A stretch of 64,000 nucleotides of DNA from an uncultured Eubacteriales bacterium (GCA_900319075.1 ONMZ01000001.1:62001-126000); one strand, 5' to 3'. Counted from the first letter of the stretch, positions 7,147 to 15,614 are shown. Notes: generated by a model from the sequence alone, not told the origin. Translations and numbers: made by a program.

Positions 7147-8103
7147 TCAGAACGCAGTCTTATAAAGAATATCGTAAAGCTCGTCCTCAAAAGGCTTCTT
7201 CATGCTGAGAGCCTCCATGATATCCACATCGTAGACCTCGCCTTTCTTAAAGCCGCAGACTCTGTTGCCGATCCCCTTTTCAAGGAGCTCAACAGCGTAA
7301 TAACCAAGCTTAGTAGCAGCTACACGGTCACGGAGCGTAGGAGCGCCGCCTCTTTGAACGTGTCCAAGAACAGTAGCTCTGGACTCAACGCCTGTAAGGT
7401 CCTCAATGGTCTTTGTGATATACTCGGTTTTGCCCACTCCCTCGGAAACAACGATAATGAAATGAGTTTTACCGTGAGCCTTGGACTCCATCATCTTCTT
7501 AGCGATTTCATCCAGGTCATAATCCTTTTCAAGGGTGATACAAGCAAAGGCACCAACTGCAACAGCAACGTTAACAGCGATATAACCAGCCTTTCTGCCC
7601 ATTACCTCAACAACAGAACATCTGTCATGAGAAGCTGCGGTATCGCAGATCTTATCTATCATCTGTACACAGGTATTCATTGCAGTATCGAAGCCTATTG
7701 TATAATCGGTACAGGAAATATCGTTGTCAATAGTTCCCGGGATACCGATACAAGGGATACCCTGTGCGGAAAGATCAGCAGCGCCTCTGAAAGAACCGTC
7801 GCCGCCAACAACAACAATTCCGTCAAGTCCAAGCTTTTTGCAGTTTTCCTTTGCCTTTATAACGCCTTCGATATTTCTGAACTCGTTACATCTTGCTGTA
7901 TAAAGGCAAGTACCGCCTCTTTGTATGATACCGGAAACAGACATTGCGTCCAGTTCTTTAACGTCGCCGTTAAGCAAACCGTTATAACCTCTCATTATTC
8001 CAACGACTTCCATACCCTTGCTAAGTGCTGAACGACAGACAGCTCTGACGACAGAGTTCATGCCCGGTGCGTCTCCACCGCTTGTAAGTATACCGATTTT
8101 CAT
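7147..8103 (-). CDS. pfkA: ATP-dependent 6-phosphofructokinase
   Basis: Phosphorylates fructose 6-phosphate to fructose 1,6-bisphosphate, the committing step of glycolysis. The 318-residue product starts KIGILTSGGDAPGMN, has the GGDGS nucleotide loop, the catalytic GTIDND motif, EVMGR, and the VLGHVQRGG segment of ATP-type bacterial PFKs. GGDGS at the nucleotide site points to ATP rather than pyrophosphate as donor. The start is the ATG at 8103, 6 bases after AAAGGAGG; an open frame extends further upstream but without a ribosome binding site. First gene of a pfkA-GNAT-folT transcript with a consensus promoter. Confidence 0.97.
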   Translation of the reverse strand: MKIGILTSGGDAPGMNSVVRAVCRSALSKGMEVVGIMRGYNGLLNGDVKELDAMSVSGIIQRGGTCLYTARCNEFRNIEGVIKAKENCKKLGLDGIVVVGGDGSFRGAADLSAQGIPCIGIPGTIDNDISCTDYTIGFDTAMNTCVQMIDKICDTAASHDRCSVVEVMGRKAGYIAVNVAVAVGAFACITLEKDYDLDEIAKKMMESKAHGKTHFIIVVSEGVGKTEYITKTIEDLTGVESRATVLGHVQRGGAPTLRDRVAATKLGYYAVELLEKGIGNRVCGFKKGEVYDVDIMEALSMKKPFEDELYDILYKTAF

Positions 8104-8151
8104 ATATTTATCCTCCTTTGTAATAAGAAAACGCCCATTATTACCCAAATA

Positions 8152-8180
8152 ATAATAACACAAAGCCCCTGAATTGTCAA
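8152..8180 (-). promoter_or_regulatory. pfkA promoter
   Basis: Minus-strand TTGACA (8180-8175), 17-base spacer, TATTAT (8157-8152). It is embedded in the loop and tail of the hairpin that follows the pseudokinase gene, so the end of one transcript overlaps the start of the next. Confidence 0.88.
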
Positions 8181-8188
8181 GGGCTTTG
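8161..8188 (-). terminator. Terminator after the PASTA pseudokinase gene
   Basis: Inverted repeat of 8 bp (CAAAGCCC with GGGCTTTG) and a 12-base loop, followed on the minus strand by TGTTATTATTATT. The tail is T-rich but interrupted, so termination may be incomplete. The loop contains the pfkA -35 box. Confidence 0.6.
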
Positions 8189-8246
8189 CACTATTTTGAA
8201 CTATTTTATCAGCGCCATATTCAAAGCTTAAAAAGCAACCATAGAA

Positions 8247-10109
8247 CTACTGCTGTTGATTATTCTGCGGCTGCTCCTGAGCCTTGGTCTGAGCCTGGGT
8301 GGGCTGAGTGGGCTTAGTCTGCGCCTGAGTCTCATTAGTCTTCTTTGTAACTACCTCGGTATCAGACTCCTTAGTAGTGGTAGCTGCCGTGGTATTTTTA
8401 CCGTCGGATACATACACCACAAGCACATCGCCTTTTTTCACATTGATCTTATTTCCCGGAACAATGCTTGTACCGAGGATAGATCCTGCCCTCTGGCTTC
8501 CGTAGACCTCTGAGACCTTATACTTGATATTCAGCTCGTTAAGCTGATCAAGATAAGATTTCTGATCAAGTCCATAGTAATTAGGGACCTTAACATTTTC
8601 CGGTCCGGAGCACACCTTCAGCACAAGTTCATTCTTCTTTGCCGGATCGTAGCTTGTGCCCTCGGGGATACTTTGTTCATAAACAATATTTCGCTCATCC
8701 TCATCGGAGAAGAAATACTCTATTTTAAGATCAAAGTTGTTTGCGATCTGCTGTTTTACAACATCTATCCTTACGCCGACCATATTAGGCATGATTGCTC
8801 CCTCACCAAGTCCGTCATCGCTGCTGTCTGACTGTGAAGATGTATCGTCGGGCTTTGAAGAATCATTCTGACTGCTGTCGGGAACATAATCAATGATCAC
8901 AACGGATGAAGATGAATCATCTTTCTGTGACGGTCCGGAAAACAGCAGATACAAAAGGAAGATACAAAGTCCCAGCACCAGTGCGATAACGACCCAGCCT
9001 ACCACAAGAGCGGTATTTTTCTTTTTCTTGACCGGTCTTTCCTGTCTTTGAGGTGCAGTCCTTTCACGCTGCGGCTCACGGCGGTTACGAGGCGCATGGT
9101 AGACGGGTATAGTTTGTGTCGAACCCTTTTCCATCTCTATACGCTGTCTTGAACGTGATTCAAAAAGAGCAGATACAAACTCTGTAACAGTCTGGATCCT
9201 TTCAGCACCTTTCACAGCCATAGCCTTAGCGATAACTCTTGAGATATGAGGAGAAACACGAGGATTTATCCTTGCAGCCTCAACAAGAGTATCATTTTTT
9301 GTTCTTGTCTGTGCATCCAGAGGCATACAGCCGGTCAGGATCCTGTAAATGACCGCAGCGATCGCATAAACGTCTGTCCAGGTGCCCTGCCATTCAAGTG
9401 AAGAATACTGTTCCGGTGCGGTATATCCGGAATAAAACTCCGGGATAAGACCTGTATTTGATGTTCTTATAGAGCTTATGCAAAAACCGGTAAGTTTAAG
9501 TTCACCGTCAGTTGTAACAATAATATTCTCAGGAGAAATACCCCTATGGATTATACCTGCATTATGTATTATACTAAGAGTGGTAAACATGGGAACAAAA
9601 AGCTTTTTGACCTGTTCCCAGGACAGAAAGCCTGTATTGGACTGAAGAAACTTCTTCAAGGAGACACCTTCAACATACTCAAGAATAACATATGTTGTAT
9701 TGTTAGCGTTGAACATATCCCTTGCAGTTGCAATGTGATGAAGATTTCTCATTTTTGAGAGAGATCTGTTCACATCGGCAAATTCGGACATAAAAGTTTT
9801 ATATTTTGCAAGGCAGTCCCTGTTAACAATAAGATCCTGAGTCTCACTGTCCCTCTCACACAGAGTATCCGGCATATATTCACGGCAGACGCACTTGCAT
9901 TTCCCGACCATATCATAACAGATATACGACGCACCCTCTCCGTTATAGGAAAGCATTTTGCCTATGATATATCTATTATCAAGAACAGTTTTAGGCGCAA
10001 GATATGCCTGAAGATGCGGAATATTCTCAGTATAATTGCAATACTGACACTGTCCGTTTGAATCCAACTCGTTCATACAACCCATACAAAGCTCATTGCG
10101 TGGATCCAT
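8247..10109 (-). CDS. Zinc-ribbon PASTA-domain Ser/Thr pseudokinase
   Basis: Membrane protein with the layout of a bacterial PASTA kinase, but the catalytic residues are gone. Residues 8-24 form a CxxC...CxxC zinc ribbon. Residues about 47-315 are a protein-kinase fold: the VAIK lysine is R76, the HRD aspartate is G190 (HRGISPEN) and the DFG aspartate is T207 (TGF), while the APE motif (231-233), N195 and the GTWTDVYA segment are kept. A basic linker leads to one membrane helix (about 366-390), a Ser/Asp-rich stalk, two extracellular PASTA repeats (about 440-570) and a Thr/Gln-rich tail. PASTA repeats usually bind peptidoglycan fragments. A catalytically dead scaffold or sensor is the inference. 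It is divergent from the LCP gene; GGAGG lies 7 bases before the ATG. Confidence 0.88.
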   Translation of the reverse strand: MDPRNELCMGCMNELDSNGQCQYCNYTENIPHLQAYLAPKTVLDNRYIIGKMLSYNGEGASYICYDMVGKCKCVCREYMPDTLCERDSETQDLIVNRDCLAKYKTFMSEFADVNRSLSKMRNLHHIATARDMFNANNTTYVILEYVEGVSLKKFLQSNTGFLSWEQVKKLFVPMFTTLSIIHNAGIIHRGISPENIIVTTDGELKLTGFCISSIRTSNTGLIPEFYSGYTAPEQYSSLEWQGTWTDVYAIAAVIYRILTGCMPLDAQTRTKNDTLVEAARINPRVSPHISRVIAKAMAVKGAERIQTVTEFVSALFESRSRQRIEMEKGSTQTIPVYHAPRNRREPQRERTAPQRQERPVKKKKNTALVVGWVVIALVLGLCIFLLYLLFSGPSQKDDSSSSVVIIDYVPDSSQNDSSKPDDTSSQSDSSDDGLGEGAIMPNMVGVRIDVVKQQIANNFDLKIEYFFSDEDERNIVYEQSIPEGTSYDPAKKNELVLKVCSGPENVKVPNYYGLDQKSYLDQLNELNIKYKVSEVYGSQRAGSILGTSIVPGNKINVKKGDVLVVYVSDGKNTTAATTTKESDTEVVTKKTNETQAQTKPTQPTQAQTKAQEQPQNNQQQ

Positions 10110-10147
10110 ACAGAACCTCCTTATCTAAATATATTATCAACCACCTT

Positions 10148-10176
10148 ATCATAACAAATATTTGTCACCAAGTCAA
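10148..10176 (-). promoter_or_regulatory. Promoter of the PASTA pseudokinase gene
   Basis: Minus-strand TTGACT (10176-10171), 17-base spacer, TATGAT (10153-10148), about 38 bases before the start codon. The spacer contains the palindrome ACAAATATTTGT. Confidence 0.78.
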
Positions 10177-10341
10177 GTTATAACCGCAAAATGTTGATAT
10201 TATGAAACAATTTGTTTTAATTCTGTAACATATGACAGTTTAAAAAAACAAAAAGCATAGGCAATCTATACAAATGATTGCAATATTCAGGATAGATTTT
10301 TTATATCAAAACAAGCCTGTGTGAAAAAATGGTGAAATCAT

Positions 10342-10370
10342 TTGACAAATAAACCCGGACAGTATATAAT
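10342..10370 (+). promoter_or_regulatory. Promoter of the LCP-family gene
   Basis: Perfect consensus: TTGACA (10342-10347), 17-base spacer, TATAAT (10365-10370), about 40 bases upstream of the LCP start codon. Confidence 0.92.
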
Positions 10371-10411
10371 AATCAGGCAGACATAAAGAAGACAACAAAA
10401 GGAGAAATAAA

Positions 10412-11839
10412 ATGGATAACAGGCAAAAGCCTTTTGGCGGCACAGACAATTCTTTGCCGGATGAACAATATTACCGCCAGCTGAAACAATACAGCGAGAT
10501 GGACAACACAGATTATTTTGACAGCTATGTTGATCTTGAATTTCAGCAGTATGACAACTATAAAGCAAAACAACAGCCGTCATATTCCCGCCCTGCTCAG
10601 CGCACAAGAAGATCTCCGGCTGCAAGCCACAGGAGCAGTGATCCGGGAAGGGCACGCAGAGATCCCCCTTCAAGGCGAAAAAGAGGCGGTTTCGGCGGAA
10701 AAACGGAGAAACACCACACAAGGAATTCCCAAAACAAACATTCCCATGCTTTTCAAAGAAATGATGAAGCAGTGGCACAGGAAAACAGAGCACCGGTAAG
10801 ATCTGAACAGATCAAAGGAGGAGACAAAAGCTTGGAAGGCAGAAAAAAGAAAAGCTTACTGAAAAGAATACTTATCACAGCCTTTGTGCTGGTATTCACA
10901 GGCTTTATCATATACAATCTCCTGGCGCTATACCTTGTAAGCAAGGTAAATGTTGTGGAGACTAAAAAGAGAGATGATTCCATATCAGCGGCGCTGAAAA
11001 GCGACGATGTTAAAAACATTCTTATAATAGGTTCGGATACAAGGGACATGAAAGAGCTTGGACGAACAGACTCAATGATAGTTCTTTCCATAAACACAAA
11101 GAAAAAACAGATGACAATAATGTCTCTGATGAGGGATATGTACCTTCCTCTGGTGGGATATGCAAACGACGGAACAAAGATGTATGACGATGAGGAGCCG
11201 GACGGGCTGTACCGCAACAAGCTGAACTCCGCATTTGTTTTCGGCGGTGCAGAGCTGCTTATGGATACTATAAAGTATAATTTCGGCATTGAGATAGACG
11301 ATTACGTATATTTTGATTTTGAGTCGTTTATTCAGATAATTGATGCTATCGGTGGCATTGAGCTTGAAATAAGTGACGCAGAGGCAAAGGTGATGAACGA
11401 CTATATCAAAGAGCAGAACAAGGTGCTGAAAAAAGACCCCAACGAAGGTTTGCTCAGCAGCTCAGGCAAACAGACGGTCAACGGGAATCAGGCGCTTGCT
11501 TATTCCAGGATCAGGTATGTGGGAAACGCAGACTTCGAGCGGACGCAGCGCCAAAGAAACGTTATGATGAATGTTATTACAAAAGCAAAGGATTCAAGCA
11601 TCTTTAAAAAATACGGATTTGCAAAAGCCGCTACAAAAGATCTTACTACAAACATGAAAAAGTCACAGCTTTTCTCATACGCATATAAGCTCCCCTTTTA
11701 CATGGATTATGAACTCAAAGAACTTCGCATACCTGCGGACGGATACTATGAATTCGGCTCACACAAAGGCGGTCAGTCAACTGTTGACATAGATATAGAA
11801 AAATGCCGACAGCTTATAAAAAAAGAGCTGTACGACTAA
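10412..11839 (+). CDS. LytR-CpsA-Psr (LCP) family protein
   Basis: LCP enzymes transfer undecaprenyl-linked polymers such as teichoic acid or capsule onto peptidoglycan at the outer face of the membrane. The 475-residue product has one membrane helix (about 153-176) and an extracellular LCP domain (about 200-410) with the conserved IGSDTR, GRTDSMIVLSIN, MSLMRDMY and NADFERTQRQR motifs, including the arginines that bind the lipid diphosphate. It is odd in having about 150 cytoplasmic residues rich in Gln, Arg and Ser before the helix; most LCP proteins have a short tail. AAAGGAG precedes the ATG by 7 bases. Divergent from the PASTA pseudokinase gene. Confidence 0.93.
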   Translation: MDNRQKPFGGTDNSLPDEQYYRQLKQYSEMDNTDYFDSYVDLEFQQYDNYKAKQQPSYSRPAQRTRRSPAASHRSSDPGRARRDPPSRRKRGGFGGKTEKHHTRNSQNKHSHAFQRNDEAVAQENRAPVRSEQIKGGDKSLEGRKKKSLLKRILITAFVLVFTGFIIYNLLALYLVSKVNVVETKKRDDSISAALKSDDVKNILIIGSDTRDMKELGRTDSMIVLSINTKKKQMTIMSLMRDMYLPLVGYANDGTKMYDDEEPDGLYRNKLNSAFVFGGAELLMDTIKYNFGIEIDDYVYFDFESFIQIIDAIGGIELEISDAEAKVMNDYIKEQNKVLKKDPNEGLLSSSGKQTVNGNQALAYSRIRYVGNADFERTQRQRNVMMNVITKAKDSSIFKKYGFAKAATKDLTTNMKKSQLFSYAYKLPFYMDYELKELRIPADGYYEFGSHKGGQSTVDIDIEKCRQLIKKELYD

Positions 11840-11851
11840 AAAAGAATAAAC

Positions 11852-11887
11852 AAAGAGCTGACGCTTTTATTATTGCGCCAGCTCTTT
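11852..11887. terminator. Bidirectional terminator LCP / zinc-ribbon gene
   Basis: Inverted repeat AAAGAGCTG(a)CGC with GCG(c)CAGCTCTTT, one mismatch, T-rich on both outer sides. Lies between the convergent LCP gene and the zinc-ribbon gene ending at 11894. Confidence 0.85.
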
Positions 11888-11893
11888 TATTAT

Positions 11894-12700
11894 TTACAGA
11901 TTCTCAGGATAAACCATATTGGATGTATAATATAAGAAGTGATTATCGTTATCGTATGAAACATCAAGCACTACTTGCTGCTGATCTCCGGAATCATTTT
12001 CAAACCAGTACCTGTAGCGATATGTCACAAGCTTCTCAGAATAGCTTATTGAGTAGGGATCAATGCCGATCTCAGAATTGACCTTGCTGTAATCAGCACC
12101 CTCGTCAAATCTGTCAAGATTTATTATTTTATCGCACTCCACGCCCCTGACATCTTTTTTCAGCAGTTTAAAGTCACAATACTTTACACTTTGGATTTGC
12201 TGCTGTTTATTCACTTTCACAAGCACTGCCCATTCGGGATATTTCGTTCCATCGACCTTAACAGAATCTTCGCTTTCTTCGACATAATCAAACTCCAGCG
12301 CCTTGTTCAGGACAGAGAAAGCCGATTTATCTTTAAAATGAACATCAAGTTTCGATTCAGCCACCGCAACGGTTTTACCAAGGTATTCAGCGGTGTTCCT
12401 TGCAAGTTTTTTTCCTTTTCCGCTTGAAATGGAAACCACGAGAGTAACAACAAGAGCGATCAGTATAAGCATGGCTACTATGGCAAGAAAAATCTTCAAA
12501 TGCTTCATGGAAAACCTACTTCGCAGCTTTTCAGTCTTGCCAAGCTTAGAGGTAGCAAGTGGGTTTTTCTTTACATTTTTCTTACCGAAGAGCTTAGTGG
12601 AAAGCTTTGTGTTTTCGGCATTTTCTTTAATAACTACTCCGCAGTTACTGCACACGTTATCTTTATCGCCGATCTTCTTGCCGCACTTGGGACAGTCCAT
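11894..12700 (-). CDS. Zinc-ribbon single-pass membrane protein
   Basis: Unknown function. The 268 residues begin with a zinc ribbon (CPKCGKKIGDKDNVCSNCG, residues 3-21), followed by a basic Lys-rich linker, one membrane helix (about 68-93) and an extracellular domain of about 170 residues rich in Asp, Lys, Tyr and Val with no motif I recognise. The layout, cytoplasmic zinc ribbon plus helix plus outer domain, matches the neighbouring PASTA pseudokinase and suggests a shared envelope-associated theme. It has its own consensus promoter and a GGAGGGG site before the ATG. The outer domain could be a substrate- or partner-binding module; this is not tested by the sequence. Confidence 0.75.
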   Translation of the reverse strand: MDCPKCGKKIGDKDNVCSNCGVVIKENAENTKLSTKLFGKKNVKKNPLATSKLGKTEKLRSRFSMKHLKIFLAIVAMLILIALVVTLVVSISSGKGKKLARNTAEYLGKTVAVAESKLDVHFKDKSAFSVLNKALEFDYVEESEDSVKVDGTKYPEWAVLVKVNKQQQIQSVKYCDFKLLKKDVRGVECDKIINLDRFDEGADYSKVNSEIGIDPYSISYSEKLVTYRYRYWFENDSGDQQQVVLDVSYDNDNHFLYYTSNMVYPENL

Positions 12701-12738
12701 TTATACCCCTCCCCTGATATTATTATTTGATTAATGAC

Positions 12739-12767
12739 ATTATATCACAATTTTCATTCAAAGTCAA
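12739..12767 (-). promoter_or_regulatory. Promoter of the zinc-ribbon membrane protein gene
   Basis: Minus-strand TTGACT (12767-12762), 17-base spacer, TATAAT (12744-12739), about 39 bases before the start codon. Confidence 0.88.
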
Positions 12768-12798
12768 CAAAGCGTGTGCAGCTTGTATAAAAGATACA

Positions 12799-12828
12799 GC
12801 CCCGAAGTATCAAAAAGTACCTCAGGGC
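12799..12828 (-). terminator. Terminator of the parE-parC-like operon
   Basis: Eleven-base-pair stem on the minus strand (GCCCTGAGGTA with TACTTCGGGGC, using two G-U pairs) and an 8-base loop, then a weak T-rich tail. It lies just after the small gene ending at 12852. Confidence 0.65.
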
Positions 12829-12851
12829 GATTATTATTCATACCGATAAAA

Positions 12852-13316
12852 TCAGTCGAGCCAAACGCAGTCAACGATGTCACGATCGACCTTGACAAGC
12901 TTTTCGTCAACAAATGCAGCTGCCCAGCCGTGCTCATCGTCCCACGGGCAATTGAGCTGCATAATAACGCAGTAAGGAACAATCTGCGATTCGTAAGGGG
13001 TATCACCTGTTTTGCTTTTTGCATATATCGCATCTTCCAGCGCATATATCCTGACATCTGTTCCGATATAGCCGATAAGGTCGGCAGGGGTTTTCAGCTT
13101 CGGCCAGTACGCCTCGCTTTCTTCCTCATCATCAGGTCCCCATTGCTCATACATAGCATCATAGTACAGACGAATAAAAGCCTCCAGCATTTCATTCTCA
13201 AGCTGAGCATCCCATTTCTCTATCAGCCTTTTACAGTAAAGGTCGTTCAACTCCTCATCGTCAATATCAACATCTATCTCAAAGGTCTGCGGATCAAGCA
13301 GAGTTTTGTCAGCCAT
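12852..13316 (-). CDS. Acidic protein of unknown function after parC
   Basis: I do not recognise this 154-residue protein. It is strongly acidic, rich in Asp, Glu, Tyr and Trp, with no signal peptide or membrane helix. A helical N-terminal half (ELNDLYCKRLIEKWDAQL) is followed by a probable alpha/beta half that includes a CPWDDEHGW stretch and ends CVWLD. The start is the ATG at 13316, 6 bases after GAGGAGG; an ATG five codons earlier overlaps that site. It is 23 bases after the parC-like gene and shares its transcript. Its acidity resembles small immunity- or inhibitor-type proteins, but that is only an impression. Confidence 0.7.
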   Translation of the reverse strand: MADKTLLDPQTFEIDVDIDDEELNDLYCKRLIEKWDAQLENEMLEAFIRLYYDAMYEQWGPDDEEESEAYWPKLKTPADLIGYIGTDVRIYALEDAIYAKSKTGDTPYESQIVPYCVIMQLNCPWDDEHGWAAAFVDEKLVKVDRDIVDCVWLD

Positions 13317-13339
13317 AGTTATCCTCCTCATCAGATCTG

Positions 13340-15577
13340 TTATATAAGCGACATCTGGTCGGGATCTTCGATCTCCTTTGCAAAAGAGCCTGCGACCGGT
13401 ATGGTTTTACTGCGGTATTTTGAAAGCTCAGCTGTCTTTTCATCGGTCAGGATAAATGCCTTTTCAACGGTGGATCTCGCCTTACAGATCATTGCCTGTA
13501 CACCGATAGTCTCTCTTGAGGCTTTTGGCATAAGCAGCGAGGTATCAAATATCATAGCTCTGCCGTTGGTTGTGCGAAGCATAATATTTACATTATCCTT
13601 TATCCAGAACATCTTTACAAGCTTAGCTTTGCCCGAATAGGCGTTGGCAAGTTTCTTTCTGTTTGTCTTGGTCTCATAGGAATCAAGCGGGACTTTGGCG
13701 ACCTTTCCATTTTCAAAAACAAAGATCATATATCCCGTATAATCGGTGGTATTGACTGCATAGACCACATTTTCGTCCTTTTCAAAGGCAAGCTTGGCAG
13801 GTATATAATCACCCATAGCTGATGCTTTTGAATCGGCAAACTGGGACAGTTTAGCCTTATAGACGCTGCACTTGTCAGAGAAGAATATAAGCTCGCTTTT
13901 GTTTGTAGTTTCAGCGTGCTGCGAAATGAAATCCCCTTCTTTGAGCTTTTGCTCGCTCGCCATACGAAGCGACTGGGGAGTACACTTTTTGAAATAGCCC
14001 TCACTTGAAAGGAATATCTCGCAAGGATAATCGGGTATTTCTTCCTGTTCGTCTATTTCCACAACATCAGAAGGATAATAATATCCGGTTTTTCTGGGCT
14101 GAGCATACTTCTTTTTTACCTCTTCAAGCTCTTTTATAATGACCTGTTTTATCTTTCTGTCGCTGCCAAGAAGTTCCTCAAGGCGCATTATTTCGTCTTC
14201 AAGAGCCTTTGTTTCCTCAGTACGCTTCAGGATATACTCTCTGTTAAGGTGACGCAGTTTTATCTCTGCCACATACTCCGCCTGGATCTCATCAATGCCG
14301 AAACCGACCATAAGGTTAGGAACAACGTCAGATTCCTCTTTGGTCTCACGTACTATCTTTATGGCTTTATCAATGTCCAGAAGTATTTTTCCCAGACCTT
14401 TGAGCAGGTGAAGTTTTTCCTGCTTCTTTTTCATATCAAAGGCTGTCCTTCTCTTTACACAACCCATCCGGAAGCTGACCCACTCTTTGATAATATCATA
14501 AACGCCCAGCACCTTTGGATAGCCCTTGACAAGAATATTGAAGTTGCAGCTGAAGGTATCCTCAAGAGGTGTTTGCTTATAAAGCTTTTGCATAAGCTTG
14601 TCCACTTCAACGCCCTTTTTAACGTCAATAGCTATCTTCAATCCGTTGATGTCGGTTTCATCTCTTATCCCGGAGATCTCACGGATTTTGTTGGCTTTAA
14701 TAAGCTGTCTTATCTTGTCTATTATAGCCTCAACATTTGTGGTGTAGGGGATCTGGGTTATTTCAATACATCTTTGGGACTTGTCAAAATCATATTTTGC
14801 ACGCAGTCTGACCGAACCTCTTCCTGTACGGTATATCTTGTCCAGTTCTTCCTCGTCATAGAGCATATTTGCTCCGCCGGGAAAATCAGGTCCTTTAAGA
14901 GTTTCAAGAGCGTTGAAATCGGGATTTTTCATCAGCCCGACAGTTGTATCGCAGACCTCACCCAGGTTAAACGGGCAGACCTGGCTTGCCATTGAAACGG
15001 CAATACCGGCATTGGCATTTACAAGCACCGTCGGAAAAGTCGCCGGAAAGAGAGACGGCTCTGTGGTGGTGTTATCATAGTTAGGTACAAAATCTACGGT
15101 ATCTTTGTCTATATCTTTGAAAAGCTCATCACAGATAGGCTCAAGCTTAGCCTCGGTATAACGTGATGCGGCATATGCCATATTTTTGGAATACTGCTTA
15201 CCGAAGTTTCCCTTGCTGAGAACATATGGGTGCAGCAGCGCCTCATTGCCCCTTGAAAGGCGCACCATTGTTTCATAGATGGTTGCATCTCCGTGAGGGT
15301 TAAGACGCATTGTCGCTCCCACAATGTTGGCGGATTTGGTAAGTCCTCCGTTTAAAAGGTTCATCTTATACATTGTATAAAGAAGCTTTCTGTGGGAGGG
15401 CTTAAAGCCGTCTATTTCAGGAAACGCCCTTGATACTATTACGCTCATAGCATATGGCATATAGTTGGTTTCAAGGGTTTGAGTTATTTTCTGTTCAACA
15501 ACAAGACCTGCGCCGTCGATATAAGCATCGCTTTTTTTCTTAGGAAGACCGGTCTCCTTGTTTTTTCTTCTTGCCAT
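13340..15577 (-). CDS. Type II topoisomerase subunit A (ParC-like)
   Basis: Breakage-reunion subunit of a type II topoisomerase, probably topoisomerase IV, which separates daughter chromosomes. The 745-residue product has the winged-helix DNA gate (about 35-150) with the catalytic tyrosine in AASRYTE, the tower and coiled-coil arms (about 230-500), and a shortened C-terminal region with motifs resembling beta-pinwheel repeats. The quinolone-determining segment reads HGDATIYE, so the positions equal to GyrA Ser83 and Asp87 are Ala and Glu. Sequence is divergent from standard GyrA and ParC. It follows its parE-like partner by 37 bases. A site AAAGGA lies 10 bases before the ATG. Confidence 0.88.
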   Translation of the reverse strand: MARRKNKETGLPKKKSDAYIDGAGLVVEQKITQTLETNYMPYAMSVIVSRAFPEIDGFKPSHRKLLYTMYKMNLLNGGLTKSANIVGATMRLNPHGDATIYETMVRLSRGNEALLHPYVLSKGNFGKQYSKNMAYAASRYTEAKLEPICDELFKDIDKDTVDFVPNYDNTTTEPSLFPATFPTVLVNANAGIAVSMASQVCPFNLGEVCDTTVGLMKNPDFNALETLKGPDFPGGANMLYDEEELDKIYRTGRGSVRLRAKYDFDKSQRCIEITQIPYTTNVEAIIDKIRQLIKANKIREISGIRDETDINGLKIAIDVKKGVEVDKLMQKLYKQTPLEDTFSCNFNILVKGYPKVLGVYDIIKEWVSFRMGCVKRRTAFDMKKKQEKLHLLKGLGKILLDIDKAIKIVRETKEESDVVPNLMVGFGIDEIQAEYVAEIKLRHLNREYILKRTEETKALEDEIMRLEELLGSDRKIKQVIIKELEEVKKKYAQPRKTGYYYPSDVVEIDEQEEIPDYPCEIFLSSEGYFKKCTPQSLRMASEQKLKEGDFISQHAETTNKSELIFFSDKCSVYKAKLSQFADSKASAMGDYIPAKLAFEKDENVVYAVNTTDYTGYMIFVFENGKVAKVPLDSYETKTNRKKLANAYSGKAKLVKMFWIKDNVNIMLRTTNGRAMIFDTSLLMPKASRETIGVQAMICKARSTVEKAFILTDEKTAELSKYRSKTIPVAGSFAKEIEDPDQMSLI

Positions 15578-15614
15578 TATTATACTGTCCTTTCCCTTTG
15601 CTGTAATTTAAAGA

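Larger units (their letters stand above)
10110..10411. other. Divergent intergenic region with two promoters
   Basis: This 302-base AT-rich gap between the divergent pseudokinase and LCP genes holds one promoter for each (10148-10176 minus, 10342-10370 plus). The roughly 165 bases between them contain only a weak inverted repeat (CAATC...GATTG near 10262-10280). I see no RNA gene or recognisable operator there. Confidence 0.7.

Noticed and set aside
7066..8031. Long open frame on the plus strand opposite pfkA
   Set aside because: No ribosome binding site, no recognisable protein, and it is fully antisense to a clear pfkA gene.
12774..13640. Long plus-strand open frame opposite the unknown acidic protein and parC end
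   Set aside because: Antisense to genes with good ribosome sites and conserved products; no start signals of its own.
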